NCBI GenBank assembly: GCA_017631325.1
Contig: JAGBTM010000003.1
Location: forward strand, 1 to 47,120
Origin: Clostridia bacterium
GTDB lineage: Bacteria > Bacillota > Clostridia > Oscillospirales > CAG-272
Direction of reading: 5' to 3'
Length of the DNA stretch: 47,120 nt
In this document: piece by piece, positions 16,500 to 24,056 of the stretch
How the letters are laid out: every line of letters begins with the position of its first letter
Position numbering within the stretch: the stretch's first letter is position 1
The notes under the pieces: model-generated
Told to the model about the DNA's origin: nothing
The model's input: the letters and a program-made list of their open reading frames with translations, nothing else
Databases searched by the model: none
Translations under genes and position numbers: made by a program

Positions 16500-17123
16500 T
16501 TAAGTTTTACAATGTGATAATCCAACAGGAAGGACAATGATTTTGCCTTGTTTTTCTAGTATCTCCAACAAGTCGGTCAAATTATGGTGATAACTTTCAA
16601 AACGCTTGTTACTTAACCAAGGAAAACAAAAAATTTCTTTCTTAAAAGAAAACCCTATGGCAGCCATAACTTTAAAAATTTCATTTCCCGCACCCGTAAT
16701 TGGACGTTCAAAACGCTCACTATCTATATGAAACAAATTCCTAACGTCTTCATGCGAATAGTCTAATCCGCTATAATTTAAACCTCGCATTACACATTCT
16801 TTTACAGAATCGGTTGTAGAAAACAAAGGATAAGATTGATCCATATAGCAAGAAAACTCCGATAAATCATTTAAATGAATCCATTTGTTGTTTATCGCAG
16901 CTTTAGGTTCATCGAACAAAACGAAATCTTCAGGTCTATGTTTATACATAGATAATAAGTAACTTATTGCAAAAGAACCTGAATCAATTTCGCCGATCAA
17001 CTTGTTTACACCTTGAGAAAAGCAGTAACACGAACAATTTGATAAACTATCATGGACGGAATAAAAACCGGACTTGCAGTAAATATACCCTTCATTTTTA
17101 ATGCTAATACTACTGATTTTCAT
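16500..17123 (-). CDS. Putative cytoplasmic immunity protein of cassette A
   Basis: The ATG at 17123 overlaps the toxin TGA as ATGA and has AGGAG 7 bases upstream, so this start is preferred to 17153. The 207-residue soluble protein contains GEIDSGSFAISYLLSMY followed by FVLFDEP, vaguely like an ABC ATPase but without a proper Walker A. I cannot name the family. Tight coupling to the tip makes immunity the best reading. Lack of a membrane anchor fits a toxin acting in the cytoplasm. Confidence 0.65.
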   Translation of the reverse strand: MKISSISIKNEGYIYCKSGFYSVHDSLSNCSCYCFSQGVNKLIGEIDSGSFAISYLLSMYKHRPEDFVLFDEPKAAINNKWIHLNDLSEFSCYMDQSYPLFSTTDSVKECVMRGLNYSGLDYSHEDVRNLFHIDSERFERPITGAGNEIFKVMAAIGFSFKKEIFCFPWLSNKRFESYHHNLTDLLEILEKQGKIIVLPVGLSHCKT

Positions 17124-17746
17124 TTTTTCACTCCTACGATTTGCACATCCCAAACAACTATCGGACCGGGTGTGGTACTAACTACTGGACCGTACATTTG
17201 AACCATAGGATCGGTTATGCCCGTATCCATGACAAATGATGCGTTAGTTTTAAAAGAAATAGTAACTCCTGTGTGAGCTCCTGAATTTTCAATAGCGTAT
17301 TTACTAGGGTTGGTCTTCCAAGCATATACATAACCACCTTCCCATTGACTTCCTGTCATAATACCGGTTGAAAGAATTGCCGCGGCACTTTCCACGGTGG
17401 TAACATGATAATACGTCTTGCCATTGCTCGGATTCGGAGCTGGAATCACTTCATCTCTTTCTTCAACCTTTGGTATGGTGGGCGATGGAGCTGTTACAGT
17501 AGCATATGTAGCAATTCCGGCACAAACCAGCAATCCGCCAACCAACAAAACACCAGATGCTATATCAGCCAGACCGGGAGCGGGAGAATCTATCTGCGAC
17601 ACCCCGGCTGCCACTGTAAAGTAAAGACTTGCCTGCTGAACTGTTTGAGTAAATGCATTCCATAGTTCTTTCCAGAATGTTCCTGTATTATCAACACGGT
17701 TAACCGGATTATTACCACAATACGCGAACATATTATTGCCGAGCAC
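17120..17746 (-). CDS. Cassette A: Rhs core end with ADP-ribosyltransferase-like tip
   Basis: The frame is open back to a stop at 18125-18127. The first usable codon is a GTG at 17746, within the core at VLGNNMFAYCGNNPVNRVD. The tip has a hydrophobic Gly/Ala-rich region (about 30-70) and then a C-terminal domain of about 100 residues: KTYYHVTTVESAAAILSTGI, GGYVYAWKTNPSKYA, TGVTISFKTNASFVMD and a final IVVWDVQIVGV strand. The H-x-T...A-x-I-L-x-x-G start resembles HYD1-type and related ADP-ribosyltransferase toxins. Family assignment is moderate and the activity untested. The tip appears complete. Confidence 0.65.
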   Translation of the reverse strand: MLGNNMFAYCGNNPVNRVDNTGTFWKELWNAFTQTVQQASLYFTVAAGVSQIDSPAPGLADIASGVLLVGGLLVCAGIATYATVTAPSPTIPKVEERDEVIPAPNPSNGKTYYHVTTVESAAAILSTGIMTGSQWEGGYVYAWKTNPSKYAIENSGAHTGVTISFKTNASFVMDTGITDPMVQMYGPVVSTTPGPIVVWDVQIVGVKK

Positions 17747-18124
17747 GCCTTGTGCTGTAGATACAAATCCGTCCGCGCTTATAAACCTACCAACAGCCGA
17801 GTCATAATACCTGCTATTCAGGTAGTAAAGCCCAAGATCCTCGTCGTAATAGTACCCCCTGTACCTGTACGGGTTATACTGTGCGGGGGTGGTCGCTCCG
17901 CCGTTGTGGTATGCGGTAGTGTGGTTACCCCATGCGTCGTAGGTGTAGGATACGAGCTTCGTTCCCGAGTTGCTGTAAACGGCTACTATATCGCCCTGTA
18001 TATTCTTCTCAAACCAGAAGTTTTCCCACTCGGTAGTGACGTCAAGCGTGTTGCAGTACTGGTATCCAAGTGGTGTGCCGTTTGCTACTTCCGTTTTTAT
18101 TTTATCACAAATCCCATACCCGTG
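17747..18124 (-). pseudogene. Cassette A: start-less upstream Rhs core in frame with the tip
   Basis: This stretch is in frame with the toxin tip and encodes NGTPLGYQYCNTLDVTTEWE, NFWFEKNIQGDIVAVYS, SYTYDAWGNHTTAYHNGG, RYRGYYYDEDLGLYYLNSRY and GRFISADG. It has no ATG, GTG or TTG in frame. The cassette therefore cannot be translated from here and looks like a donor sequence. Confidence 0.8.
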
Positions 18125-18128
18125 TCAA
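18078..18128. repeat. 51-bp block at the 5' edge of cassette A
   Basis: Identical over 51 bases to 12606-12656. A second shared stretch upstream (about 18198-18228, matching 12725-12756) is the tail of a terminator, so both cassettes carry the same left flank with a variable AT-rich filler between. Confidence 0.85.
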
Positions 18129-18480
18129 TTAATTACGGTGCCGTTTTCCTAAAATCTGTTTATTTATTTGTCAACTGTTATAAAAAATTAGCAGCCTTTT
18201 TGTATAAAACCACAAAAATGAGCGAGCCGAAATCGGCCCTATCACAAAATCTGAAATTTTGAAATGTTTTTAGTTTACCTATCGCTTATTTTGCCATCGA
18301 ACAGTTCCCCTTTAAAACCTGCAAAAAGGTCTCACGAAGCAAAAAATCCTCTGCCGAATGAGGCTTTTTCTTTTTGCAGTAATTAAACAGTTTCAGCGCC
18401 AAAACAAAAAAGGCTCGGAACGAGGTCCGAGCCTGAAATGAAGTGCTTTTGGATTTGTATTAAAAAGTTGAGGTTTTTAA
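18129..18480. other. Non-coding border between the toxin array and core genes
   Basis: No gene is seen. It contains a broken half terminator (about 18217-18240) related to the one at 12741. A 10-base inverted repeat, CTGCAAAAAG / CTTTTTGCAG, lies around 18318-18380. The rubrerythrin terminator is at its right end. No attachment-site duplication or integrase was found. Confidence 0.6.
18405..18434 (-). terminator. Terminator of the rubrerythrin gene
   Basis: AGGCTCGGA (18411-18419) pairs perfectly with TCCGAGCCT (18426-18434). On the minus strand TTTTTTG follows. Confidence 0.9.
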
Positions 18481-19014
18481 TTAATAGTTCTCTTTTCTAA
18501 CCTCGAAGTAGCTCTGAGGATGTGCGCATACGGGGCAAGCGCCGGGAGCCTTCTTACCAACTACGAGATGTCCACAGTTGCGGCACTCCCACATGGTAAT
18601 TTCGCTCTTCTCAAATACTGCCTGAGCCTCTACATTGCTAAGGAGCTTTCTGTATCTCTCCTCGTGAGTCTTCTCGATAGCTGCTACCATTCTGAACTGA
18701 GCTGCAAGAGCCTTGAAGCCCTCCTCCTCAGCCTCTTTTGCAAAGGTGTCGTACATATCGGTCCACTCGTAGTTCTCACCCTCTGCTGCTGCAAGAAGGT
18801 TAGCCGCGGTGTCACCAAGGCCGCCGAGCGCCTTGAACCAGAGCTTTGCGTGCTCCTTTTCGTTGTTTGCGGTTTCCTCGAAGATAGCCGCGATCTGCTC
18901 GTAGCCCTCCTTCTTTGCTACCGATGCAAAGTAGGTGTACTTGTTTCTAGCCTGAGATTCGCCTGCGAAAGCGGTCATAAGATTCTGCTCTGTTTTGGTT
19001 CCCTTAAGATTCAT
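18481..19014 (-). CDS. rbr: Rubrerythrin
   Basis: A 177-residue rubrerythrin. The ferritin-like diiron domain (about 1-135) carries the ExxH-type ligands in [34 protein letters not shown] and the second set around [10 protein letters not shown]. The C-terminal rubredoxin-like domain has two Cys-x-x-Cys knuckles, CRNCGH and CPVCAHPQ, for one Fe. The ATG at 19014 follows an AAGGAG site; the longer open frame upstream is not coding. It reduces hydrogen peroxide in the cytoplasm of anaerobes. It follows a PerR-like regulator on the same strand, which is the expected peroxide-response pairing. Confidence 0.95.
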   Translation of the reverse strand: MNLKGTKTEQNLMTAFAGESQARNKYTYFASVAKKEGYEQIAAIFEETANNEKEHAKLWFKALGGLGDTAANLLAAAEGENYEWTDMYDTFAKEAEEEGFKALAAQFRMVAAIEKTHEERYRKLLSNVEAQAVFEKSEITMWECRNCGHLVVGKKAPGACPVCAHPQSYFEVRKENY

Positions 19015-19145
19015 GATAATTCTCCTTGTTATATGTTTTTTAAAATTAAATTCAGTCAAAGCTAAACGGCCATGCCGTTTTGAAAGGTCGATTCCCCGTC
19101 TGTCATACCGAGATTTACATGATAGAAACGGTCTTACTCTCCAAG

Positions 19146-19520
19146 CTAGGTGCCGAGGTGAGCCTCCCTGCACCTTTTACAAAGGTACCTTACCTTAAGC
19201 TCGTACGAGTCGTACTCGCCGCCCGCTGCGTCCCTCAGCGTTTGGTCGATACCCATGGGTTGAAAATCTGCAATAGCGCCACACCCCTTACAGTAAAGAT
19301 GTCCGTGAGGAATAGGCGAGCTGTCATACCTGTCTGAGAGGTCCTCTCCCGTAATTTTGCGTATCAGCATTTCGCGCTCCAAAGCGTGAATGTTGTTGTA
19401 AACCGTAGCGAGCGAAATGCCGGGCAAAATTTTCTTTGCCTCACGGTGTATCTCCTCTGCGGTATAGTGACACCTTGCGGAACGAATGACCTCTAGAACT
19501 GCTGCTTTTTGTTTAGTCAT
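19146..19520 (-). CDS. perR: Fur-family regulator, PerR-like
   Basis: A 124-residue Fur-family repressor. The N-terminal winged helix contains [20 protein letters not shown] and [10 protein letters not shown], the recognition helix of the family. The C-terminal part has [10 protein letters not shown] and a second CKRC pair for the structural zinc. A GGAGG site lies 4 bases before the ATG. The promoter carries a PerR-type palindrome and rubrerythrin lies downstream, so a peroxide-sensing role is more likely than iron (Fur) or zinc (Zur). The exact subclass is inferred. Confidence 0.85.
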   Translation of the reverse strand: MTKQKAAVLEVIRSARCHYTAEEIHREAKKILPGISLATVYNNIHALEREMLIRKITGEDLSDRYDSSPIPHGHLYCKGCGAIADFQPMGIDQTLRDAAGGEYDSYELKVRYLCKRCREAHLGT

Positions 19521-19550
19521 TTTTCCTCCTCGTGTTTCTTTGATTCCGTT

Positions 19551-19598
19551 TTAGAATCATTCCAGGAATATTATACACGAGAAGATGCTCTTTGTCAA
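19551..19598 (-). promoter_or_regulatory. perR promoter with overlapping operator
   Basis: On the minus strand TTGACA (19593-19598) and TATAAT (19570-19575) are 17 bases apart. Immediately downstream, 19551-19565 reads TTAGAATCATTCCAG, close to the PerR box (TTATAATNATTATAA). It covers the likely transcription start, so autorepression is expected. Confidence 0.75.
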
Positions 19599-19615
19599 TA
19601 GGTTTTAAAAATTTT

Positions 19616-19630
19616 TTAGAATAATTCTAA
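19616..19630. promoter_or_regulatory. Second PerR-box-like palindrome
   Basis: TTAGAATAATTCTAA is a perfect 15-base palindrome of the PerR-box type. It overlaps the stop codon of the peptidase gene and lies upstream of the perR promoter. Confidence 0.45.
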
Positions 19631-20590
19631 ATTATTTGCAAAAGCTTCTACTAACTTAACCGAGCCGTCGGCAAAAAAGCTGATGTTTTCTTCATTATAT
19701 AAAGTATCGAGCGGAGTATGTATCCTATTCATATATAAAATGCCAAGTATTTTGGATTTTCTCAAGGCGCATGCGCCGACACCCATAGGAAAGAGTATCT
19801 GGTCGGAGGGATAAATCACCCCGCGAGTGCAAATCTCTACCGAAAATCCCCCGCGCGCCTCGTATGCTTTTTCTATATAAGGAACGTATTTTCGCGCTCC
19901 CTTCTTAACCGCAAAGAGCATATTTTCTCCGTCTGACACACAATCGAAGTTTATAAGAAGCTTGTTTTTCATAGTATTCTTATGCTTTGAATAGAAGCTC
20001 GACGAGCCAATAAGTCCGAGCTCCTCGTTGTCAAAGAAAACGAACGCCGCCTTATCTCTTAAATTTTCGGGCAGCTTCTCCATTGTTTCAAGAAGAGCGG
20101 TAACGCCGCTCGTGTTATCGTTCGCCGTATGCTTATTTGCAGGTCCGAACATAAGGAGAATGACCGCAACCCATAAAAGAAAACAATAAATCAGATAGAA
20201 AACGTAATACCTATCCTCTACACCCACGCCAAAGCCGTCGAGTAAAAATCCGAGCGGCACACCTAAAGCAAGCGTCAGCAGTGCGGGAGCGAGAAGAATC
20301 AATAACGATAAGACGAGCTGATAGATTAAGTATATAGGCAGAGATTTAGGGGTTATAAAGTTTGGAAACGGCAGGACCGGCTGCGTGTCGTAATGGGCGC
20401 TGAATACAACCTCTGCTTTTTCTATATTGCCGACCACAACGTTTCTCGAGCCAAACGACGCCCGCTCAACCTTGTGTGTATATCCAAGAGAGGACGCGCA
20501 ATCTTCAAGAAACGAGATAAATACGCTCTTTTGCTTTCTCGTTTTTCTTATTTGGTAATTCTCAAGTATAGTTTTATTTGTTTCAGTCAT
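19616..20590 (-). CDS. M28-family metallopeptidase with membrane insertion
   Basis: A 324-residue protein with the zinc ligands of the M28 family in order: H66 and D68 in SAHYDT, D158 in NDNTSG, E189/E190 in FFDNEELG, an Asp in NFDCVSDG, and a His in NRIHTPLDT. Between the first and second ligand two hydrophobic segments (about 85-116 and 128-148) are inserted, which would thread the enzyme into the membrane. A GGAGAG site precedes the ATG. The substrate is unknown. It probably acts as an aminopeptidase-like enzyme. The side of the membrane on which the active site lies cannot be decided from sequence. Confidence 0.8.
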   Translation of the reverse strand: MTETNKTILENYQIRKTRKQKSVFISFLEDCASSLGYTHKVERASFGSRNVVVGNIEKAEVVFSAHYDTQPVLPFPNFITPKSLPIYLIYQLVLSLLILLAPALLTLALGVPLGFLLDGFGVGVEDRYYVFYLIYCFLLWVAVILLMFGPANKHTANDNTSGVTALLETMEKLPENLRDKAAFVFFDNEELGLIGSSSFYSKHKNTMKNKLLINFDCVSDGENMLFAVKKGARKYVPYIEKAYEARGGFSVEICTRGVIYPSDQILFPMGVGACALRKSKILGILYMNRIHTPLDTLYNEENISFFADGSVKLVEAFANNLELF

Positions 20591-20656
20591 ATTTCTCTCC
20601 GTTAAATGCCGAAATATTGTACGGATAAAGCCATTGTCTCGTTATTTTGACAATCT

Positions 20657-21409
20657 TTATTTACAAATTTCGCTGTTTTCGTTGCGTTTTTGGTTTTTTC
20701 TTTTTCTGGATTTGAGAAATTTTCGCAGCTGTGTTTTATGTGCGCAGAGCTTTTCCTTACAATTTTCGCAATCAAGAGACGCATTAGCAGACTCACAAAA
20801 TCTCTCGGGGTGGAGCCTGTAAATTATCTCCCACTCCAAGAACAGCACGAGCGAGAGGGCAGCAATACTCACGGTAAAGAAGCTCGGGATAAAAAATAGC
20901 GGCGAAAACATCATTATGTAGTCCCAATTATATATTCTGCAGGTGGCACAGCACTTGTTTTTCATAACGAAGGTCTGAAACGGGCAGAAAAAGAGGATAC
21001 ATATAATATCCAGTACCGAGAGAAAAAGACAGTATAAAACAACGAGCCCTGCGTCTATCACCGAAAAAAGATAAAGCAAGACGACAGTACCGTCCGCAGC
21101 AAGCCACAGCATAGCCATAATAAACGTTTTAATGAAGCTCTGCCTATCGGGCGGTAGAGGCTTTGGCTTATAGTTTTTTAAAAACTGCTTTTGACAGCCC
21201 ATACTCTCGGTGCGCGAGGGAAACAGTCTCAGAAATATTTCCACGGCAAACACGCCCCACACGACGAGCAGCACGGCGGGTCTTTTCAAGGCCTGCTCGT
21301 AAGTTTTGTCTGCTGTCAGAAGATTATAGATATAGAGTGTGAGGGCGACACCGAGCGCTATGCTTCTGAATATGAGCTTGTATAGGTGATAGAGCGAAAT
21401 TTTAGACAT
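20657..21409 (-). CDS. Polytopic membrane protein with Cys motifs
   Basis: A 250-residue protein with about six hydrophobic segments in residues 10-195. A KNKCCATCRIYNWDYIMMFS motif (about 150-169) lies between helices, and a cytoplasmic CENCKEKLCAHK motif (about 215-226) precedes a Lys/Arg-rich tail. The four to seven Cys could bind a metal or form disulfides. An AAGGAAAA site precedes the ATG. I do not recognise the family, though conserved proteins of this layout are plausible in Clostridia. The gene reads toward the M28 peptidase 67 bases away, so they may share a transcript. Confidence 0.6.
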   Translation of the reverse strand: MSKISLYHLYKLIFRSIALGVALTLYIYNLLTADKTYEQALKRPAVLLVVWGVFAVEIFLRLFPSRTESMGCQKQFLKNYKPKPLPPDRQSFIKTFIMAMLWLAADGTVVLLYLFSVIDAGLVVLYCLFLSVLDIICILFFCPFQTFVMKNKCCATCRIYNWDYIMMFSPLFFIPSFFTVSIAALSLVLFLEWEIIYRLHPERFCESANASLDCENCKEKLCAHKTQLRKFLKSRKRKNQKRNENSEICK

Positions 21410-21459
21410 TTTTCCTTTTTATGCGACACGGGTGCCCTCTTTCCTGTTTTATTTTTAAA

Positions 21460-21490
21460 GGCGAAGCCATACCGTGACAGCTTCGCCCTC
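21460..21490. terminator. Hairpin between pheT and the membrane protein gene
   Basis: GGCGAAGC (21460-21467) pairs with GCTTCGCC (21480-21487). On the minus strand it is followed by TTTAAAAATAAAA. It could end the pheST transcript a second time. Confidence 0.5.
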
Positions 21491-21599
21491 ATTTTTTGTA
21501 AGCTATCGGTTACAGAAGATTATCCATTCCAAAGCCTAAAAACGTCTTAAATTCTCAAATGTGTTTCTTATGATAAAGTGTGTAACTTATAATACACAA

Positions 21600-21621
21600 A
21601 CGGTAATACGGGCATTACCGT
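21600..21621 (-). terminator. Probable pheST terminator
   Basis: ACGGTAAT (21600-21607) pairs perfectly with ATTACCGT (21614-21621), about 50 bases after the pheT stop. The T tract behind it is weak (TTTGTGTATT). Confidence 0.55.
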
Positions 21622-21673
21622 CCTGCACCACAGAGCACTCGAGCGTGGGATATAAGGGAGCGCGACGGCTCTC

Positions 21674-24043
21674 TTACATCTTCATTTCAAGGCCGAGCTC
21701 CCTAAAGCGTGAGATTATTGCGTCGGTGGTAGGAACGAGCTCCTGCTTTGTGAGTGTTCTCTCCTTAGAAACGAACGAAAATCTAAGAGTGAGAGCCGAT
21801 ACGCCGTCTGCCGTGTAGATATCCTTGAAGCTCACGCCTGCGAGCATATCCCCGGATACCTCCTCTGCCACGCGCTCGAGAGCTGAGAAGCTAACCGAGC
21901 CGATATCAGCAGTAAAGGTAAGGTCGATGTCTATTGCGGGGAACTTCGAGGGCTCCTTGTACTTAAGCGCACCTACGGCGGTCTTAGCAAATTTCTCGGT
22001 GTAGATTTCAACGAACGCAACAGCGCACTTCTTGTCAATATTCTCAAGAACGGTGGGGTGGGCAACCGCAAGGTAGCCTATCTTCTCACCGTCTACGGTG
22101 ATATCAAAGCTGTTCACGGGGTGCTCAAAGTCGAAGTCGGGCTCGGCCGATACGAAATCGGGCGACTTGTGAAGAATATCCTCGCAAAGCTCGAGCGCCA
22201 CGTCTCTGGCTTTAAGGAAGAGTGCCTCCTCGCTCTCGGTCTTTGAGAAGAGGACGGCGCCGAGCTTATTTCTCTCGTCACAGGTTCCATCAGCCTTAAG
22301 ACCGCACACGGTGTGGCCTATCTCAAAAATTCCGAAATTATCGTTATAAGTCTTATTCTCCTTTACAAACGAAAGGAGTGTGGGTATCATAGAAACTCGA
22401 ATTATCGCGTGGTCGGGTGTCTGCGCGTTGATAATTCTAACGTTCTCGGGTGTATTTATACCAAGCTCGCGGTTCTTCTGAATATCAGACCAGATGTACG
22501 AGTGTACCTCGTGCATACGGAAGCTCTTTACGAGCAGGTCCTTCATTCTGTCCTCCTCGGACTTAAGCACCTCTTTTCTTACGGGAAGAAGAGGGCTCTC
22601 TGCGGTGAATACGTCAAAGTTGTCGTAGCCGTAAATACGGGTGATTTCCTCGATAATATCAGCCTTGATGGTGACGTCCTTGGTTGCTCTCCACGAGGGA
22701 ACTACAACCTTGAAGCTGTCGCCCTCATTTTCAACCGCAAAGCCGAGAGAGGTAAGGGTTTTTACTATTCTGTCCGTCGAAATGTCTATACCCGTGTAAC
22801 GATCTACGTATCTTTTGTCAAACTCGAGAGTTATCGTGGGATATCTTTTTGCATACACGTCGGTGTAGGACGAGATAACCTTAGCGCCTGCGTCACACTC
22901 GCATAAAATTGCGAGAAGTCTTGCCGTAGCAGTCTTACAAAGCTCGGGGTCGAGCATCTTCTCGTATCTCTGCGAAGCATCGGTACGAAGACCGAGACGG
23001 GTCGTGGTTTTGCGCACCGAAACACCGTCAAAGGTTGCGGACTCAAGAAGAAGCGAGCTGGTATTATCGTCGATTTTCGACGCCTCGCCACCCATAACGC
23101 CTGCTATTGCAACGGGCTCGTCACCCGAGGTAATCATGAGCATATTCTCGTCAATATTTCTGACGGTGCCGTCAAGGGTCTGGAACTTAAGTCCACTCTC
23201 AAAGGTCTGTACCTCAATTTTATCAACCTTTGCGTTATCGAACGCGTGCATCGGCTGACCGAGCTCCATCATAACGTAGTTTGTTAGGTCTGCAAGGAAG
23301 TTAATAGCGCGCGAGCCACAGTAGTAAAGGCGGATACGCATATTAACAGGGCTGATTTTCCTCGTTACGTTCTCAACCTTTATTGCGGAGTAGCGATAGC
23401 AAAGCTCGGTTGCCTTAACGTCCACCTGTACGGGGGGGAGCGTGTCAAATTTTGAGAGCTCTACAAGCTCAGGCGAGCGAAGCTCTCTGCCAGTAATGGT
23501 AGCAAACTCGCGCGCAATACCGTAGTGGCTCCAAAGGTCAGGACGGTTGGTGAGCGACTTGTTGTCTACCTCGAAAATTATATCGTCAATGTCGTATACC
23601 GACTTGATGTCAGTACCGAGAGGCACGTCCTCAAATATCTCAATAAGCCCCGAATGGTCCTCGCTTATACCAAGCTCAGCCTCGGAGCAGCACATACCGT
23701 ACGAGGTGTAGCCTGCAAGAGTACGGGGAGCAATAGTAATCTCTCCAACTCTTCCGCCGACGGTAGCAAGAGCGACCTTCATTCCCTCTCTGACGTTGGG
23801 CGCGCCGCAAACGATGTCAACTACCTCGTCGCCCTTGTCAACCTTGAGAAGATGAAGCTTTTTTGACTCGGGGTGATTTTCAACCGAGAGTATCTTCGCA
23901 ACGACGATACCCGAAATATCACTGCCCTTTTCGATTATGTCCTCTACCTCTGCGGTAGAAAGAGTAAAGTTGCGGATTAAAGACTTTCTGTCAAGCCCCG
24001 AGAGGTCAACGAAATCGCCTATCCAGTTCATAGATAAAAACAT
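21674..24043 (-). CDS. pheT: Phenylalanine--tRNA ligase beta subunit
   Basis: A 789-residue protein of normal length. It has the N-terminal start MFLSMNWIGDFVDLSGL, the tRNA-binding EMAP-like domain (about 40-155, with VENHPESKKLHLLKVD), the B3/B4 editing domain, a B5 domain, and a C-terminal anticodon-binding FDX-ACB domain (KFPAIDIDLTF). The ATG at 24043 is chosen because AAGGAGGT lies just before it; a start at 24109 would lie inside pheS. The gene follows pheS by 13 bases and the subunits form the (alpha beta)2 enzyme that charges tRNA-Phe. Confidence 0.97.
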   Translation of the reverse strand: MFLSMNWIGDFVDLSGLDRKSLIRNFTLSTAEVEDIIEKGSDISGIVVAKILSVENHPESKKLHLLKVDKGDEVVDIVCGAPNVREGMKVALATVGGRVGEITIAPRTLAGYTSYGMCCSEAELGISEDHSGLIEIFEDVPLGTDIKSVYDIDDIIFEVDNKSLTNRPDLWSHYGIAREFATITGRELRSPELVELSKFDTLPPVQVDVKATELCYRYSAIKVENVTRKISPVNMRIRLYYCGSRAINFLADLTNYVMMELGQPMHAFDNAKVDKIEVQTFESGLKFQTLDGTVRNIDENMLMITSGDEPVAIAGVMGGEASKIDDNTSSLLLESATFDGVSVRKTTTRLGLRTDASQRYEKMLDPELCKTATARLLAILCECDAGAKVISSYTDVYAKRYPTITLEFDKRYVDRYTGIDISTDRIVKTLTSLGFAVENEGDSFKVVVPSWRATKDVTIKADIIEEITRIYGYDNFDVFTAESPLLPVRKEVLKSEEDRMKDLLVKSFRMHEVHSYIWSDIQKNRELGINTPENVRIINAQTPDHAIIRVSMIPTLLSFVKENKTYNDNFGIFEIGHTVCGLKADGTCDERNKLGAVLFSKTESEEALFLKARDVALELCEDILHKSPDFVSAEPDFDFEHPVNSFDITVDGEKIGYLAVAHPTVLENIDKKCAVAFVEIYTEKFAKTAVGALKYKEPSKFPAIDIDLTFTADIGSVSFSALERVAEEVSGDMLAGVSFKDIYTADGVSALTLRFSFVSKERTLTKQELVPTTDAIISRFRELGLEMKM

Positions 24044-24056
24044 TTTTCTTACCTCC

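Noticed and set aside
16500-17123. ABC-transporter ATPase as identity of the cassette A immunity candidate
   Set aside because: A phrase like LFDEP resembles a Walker B region, but there is no Walker A and no LSGGQ signature; the length and position fit an immunity protein better.
18129-18480. Possible attachment site or integrase border at the right end of the toxin array
   Set aside because: No tRNA, integrase, transposase or matching direct repeat was found at either end of the array.
19063-19080. Hairpin AAACGGC-CAT-GCCGTTT before rubrerythrin as a terminator
   Set aside because: No T tract follows on the reading strand, so perR and rbr may be cotranscribed. It is too weak to call as a separate element.
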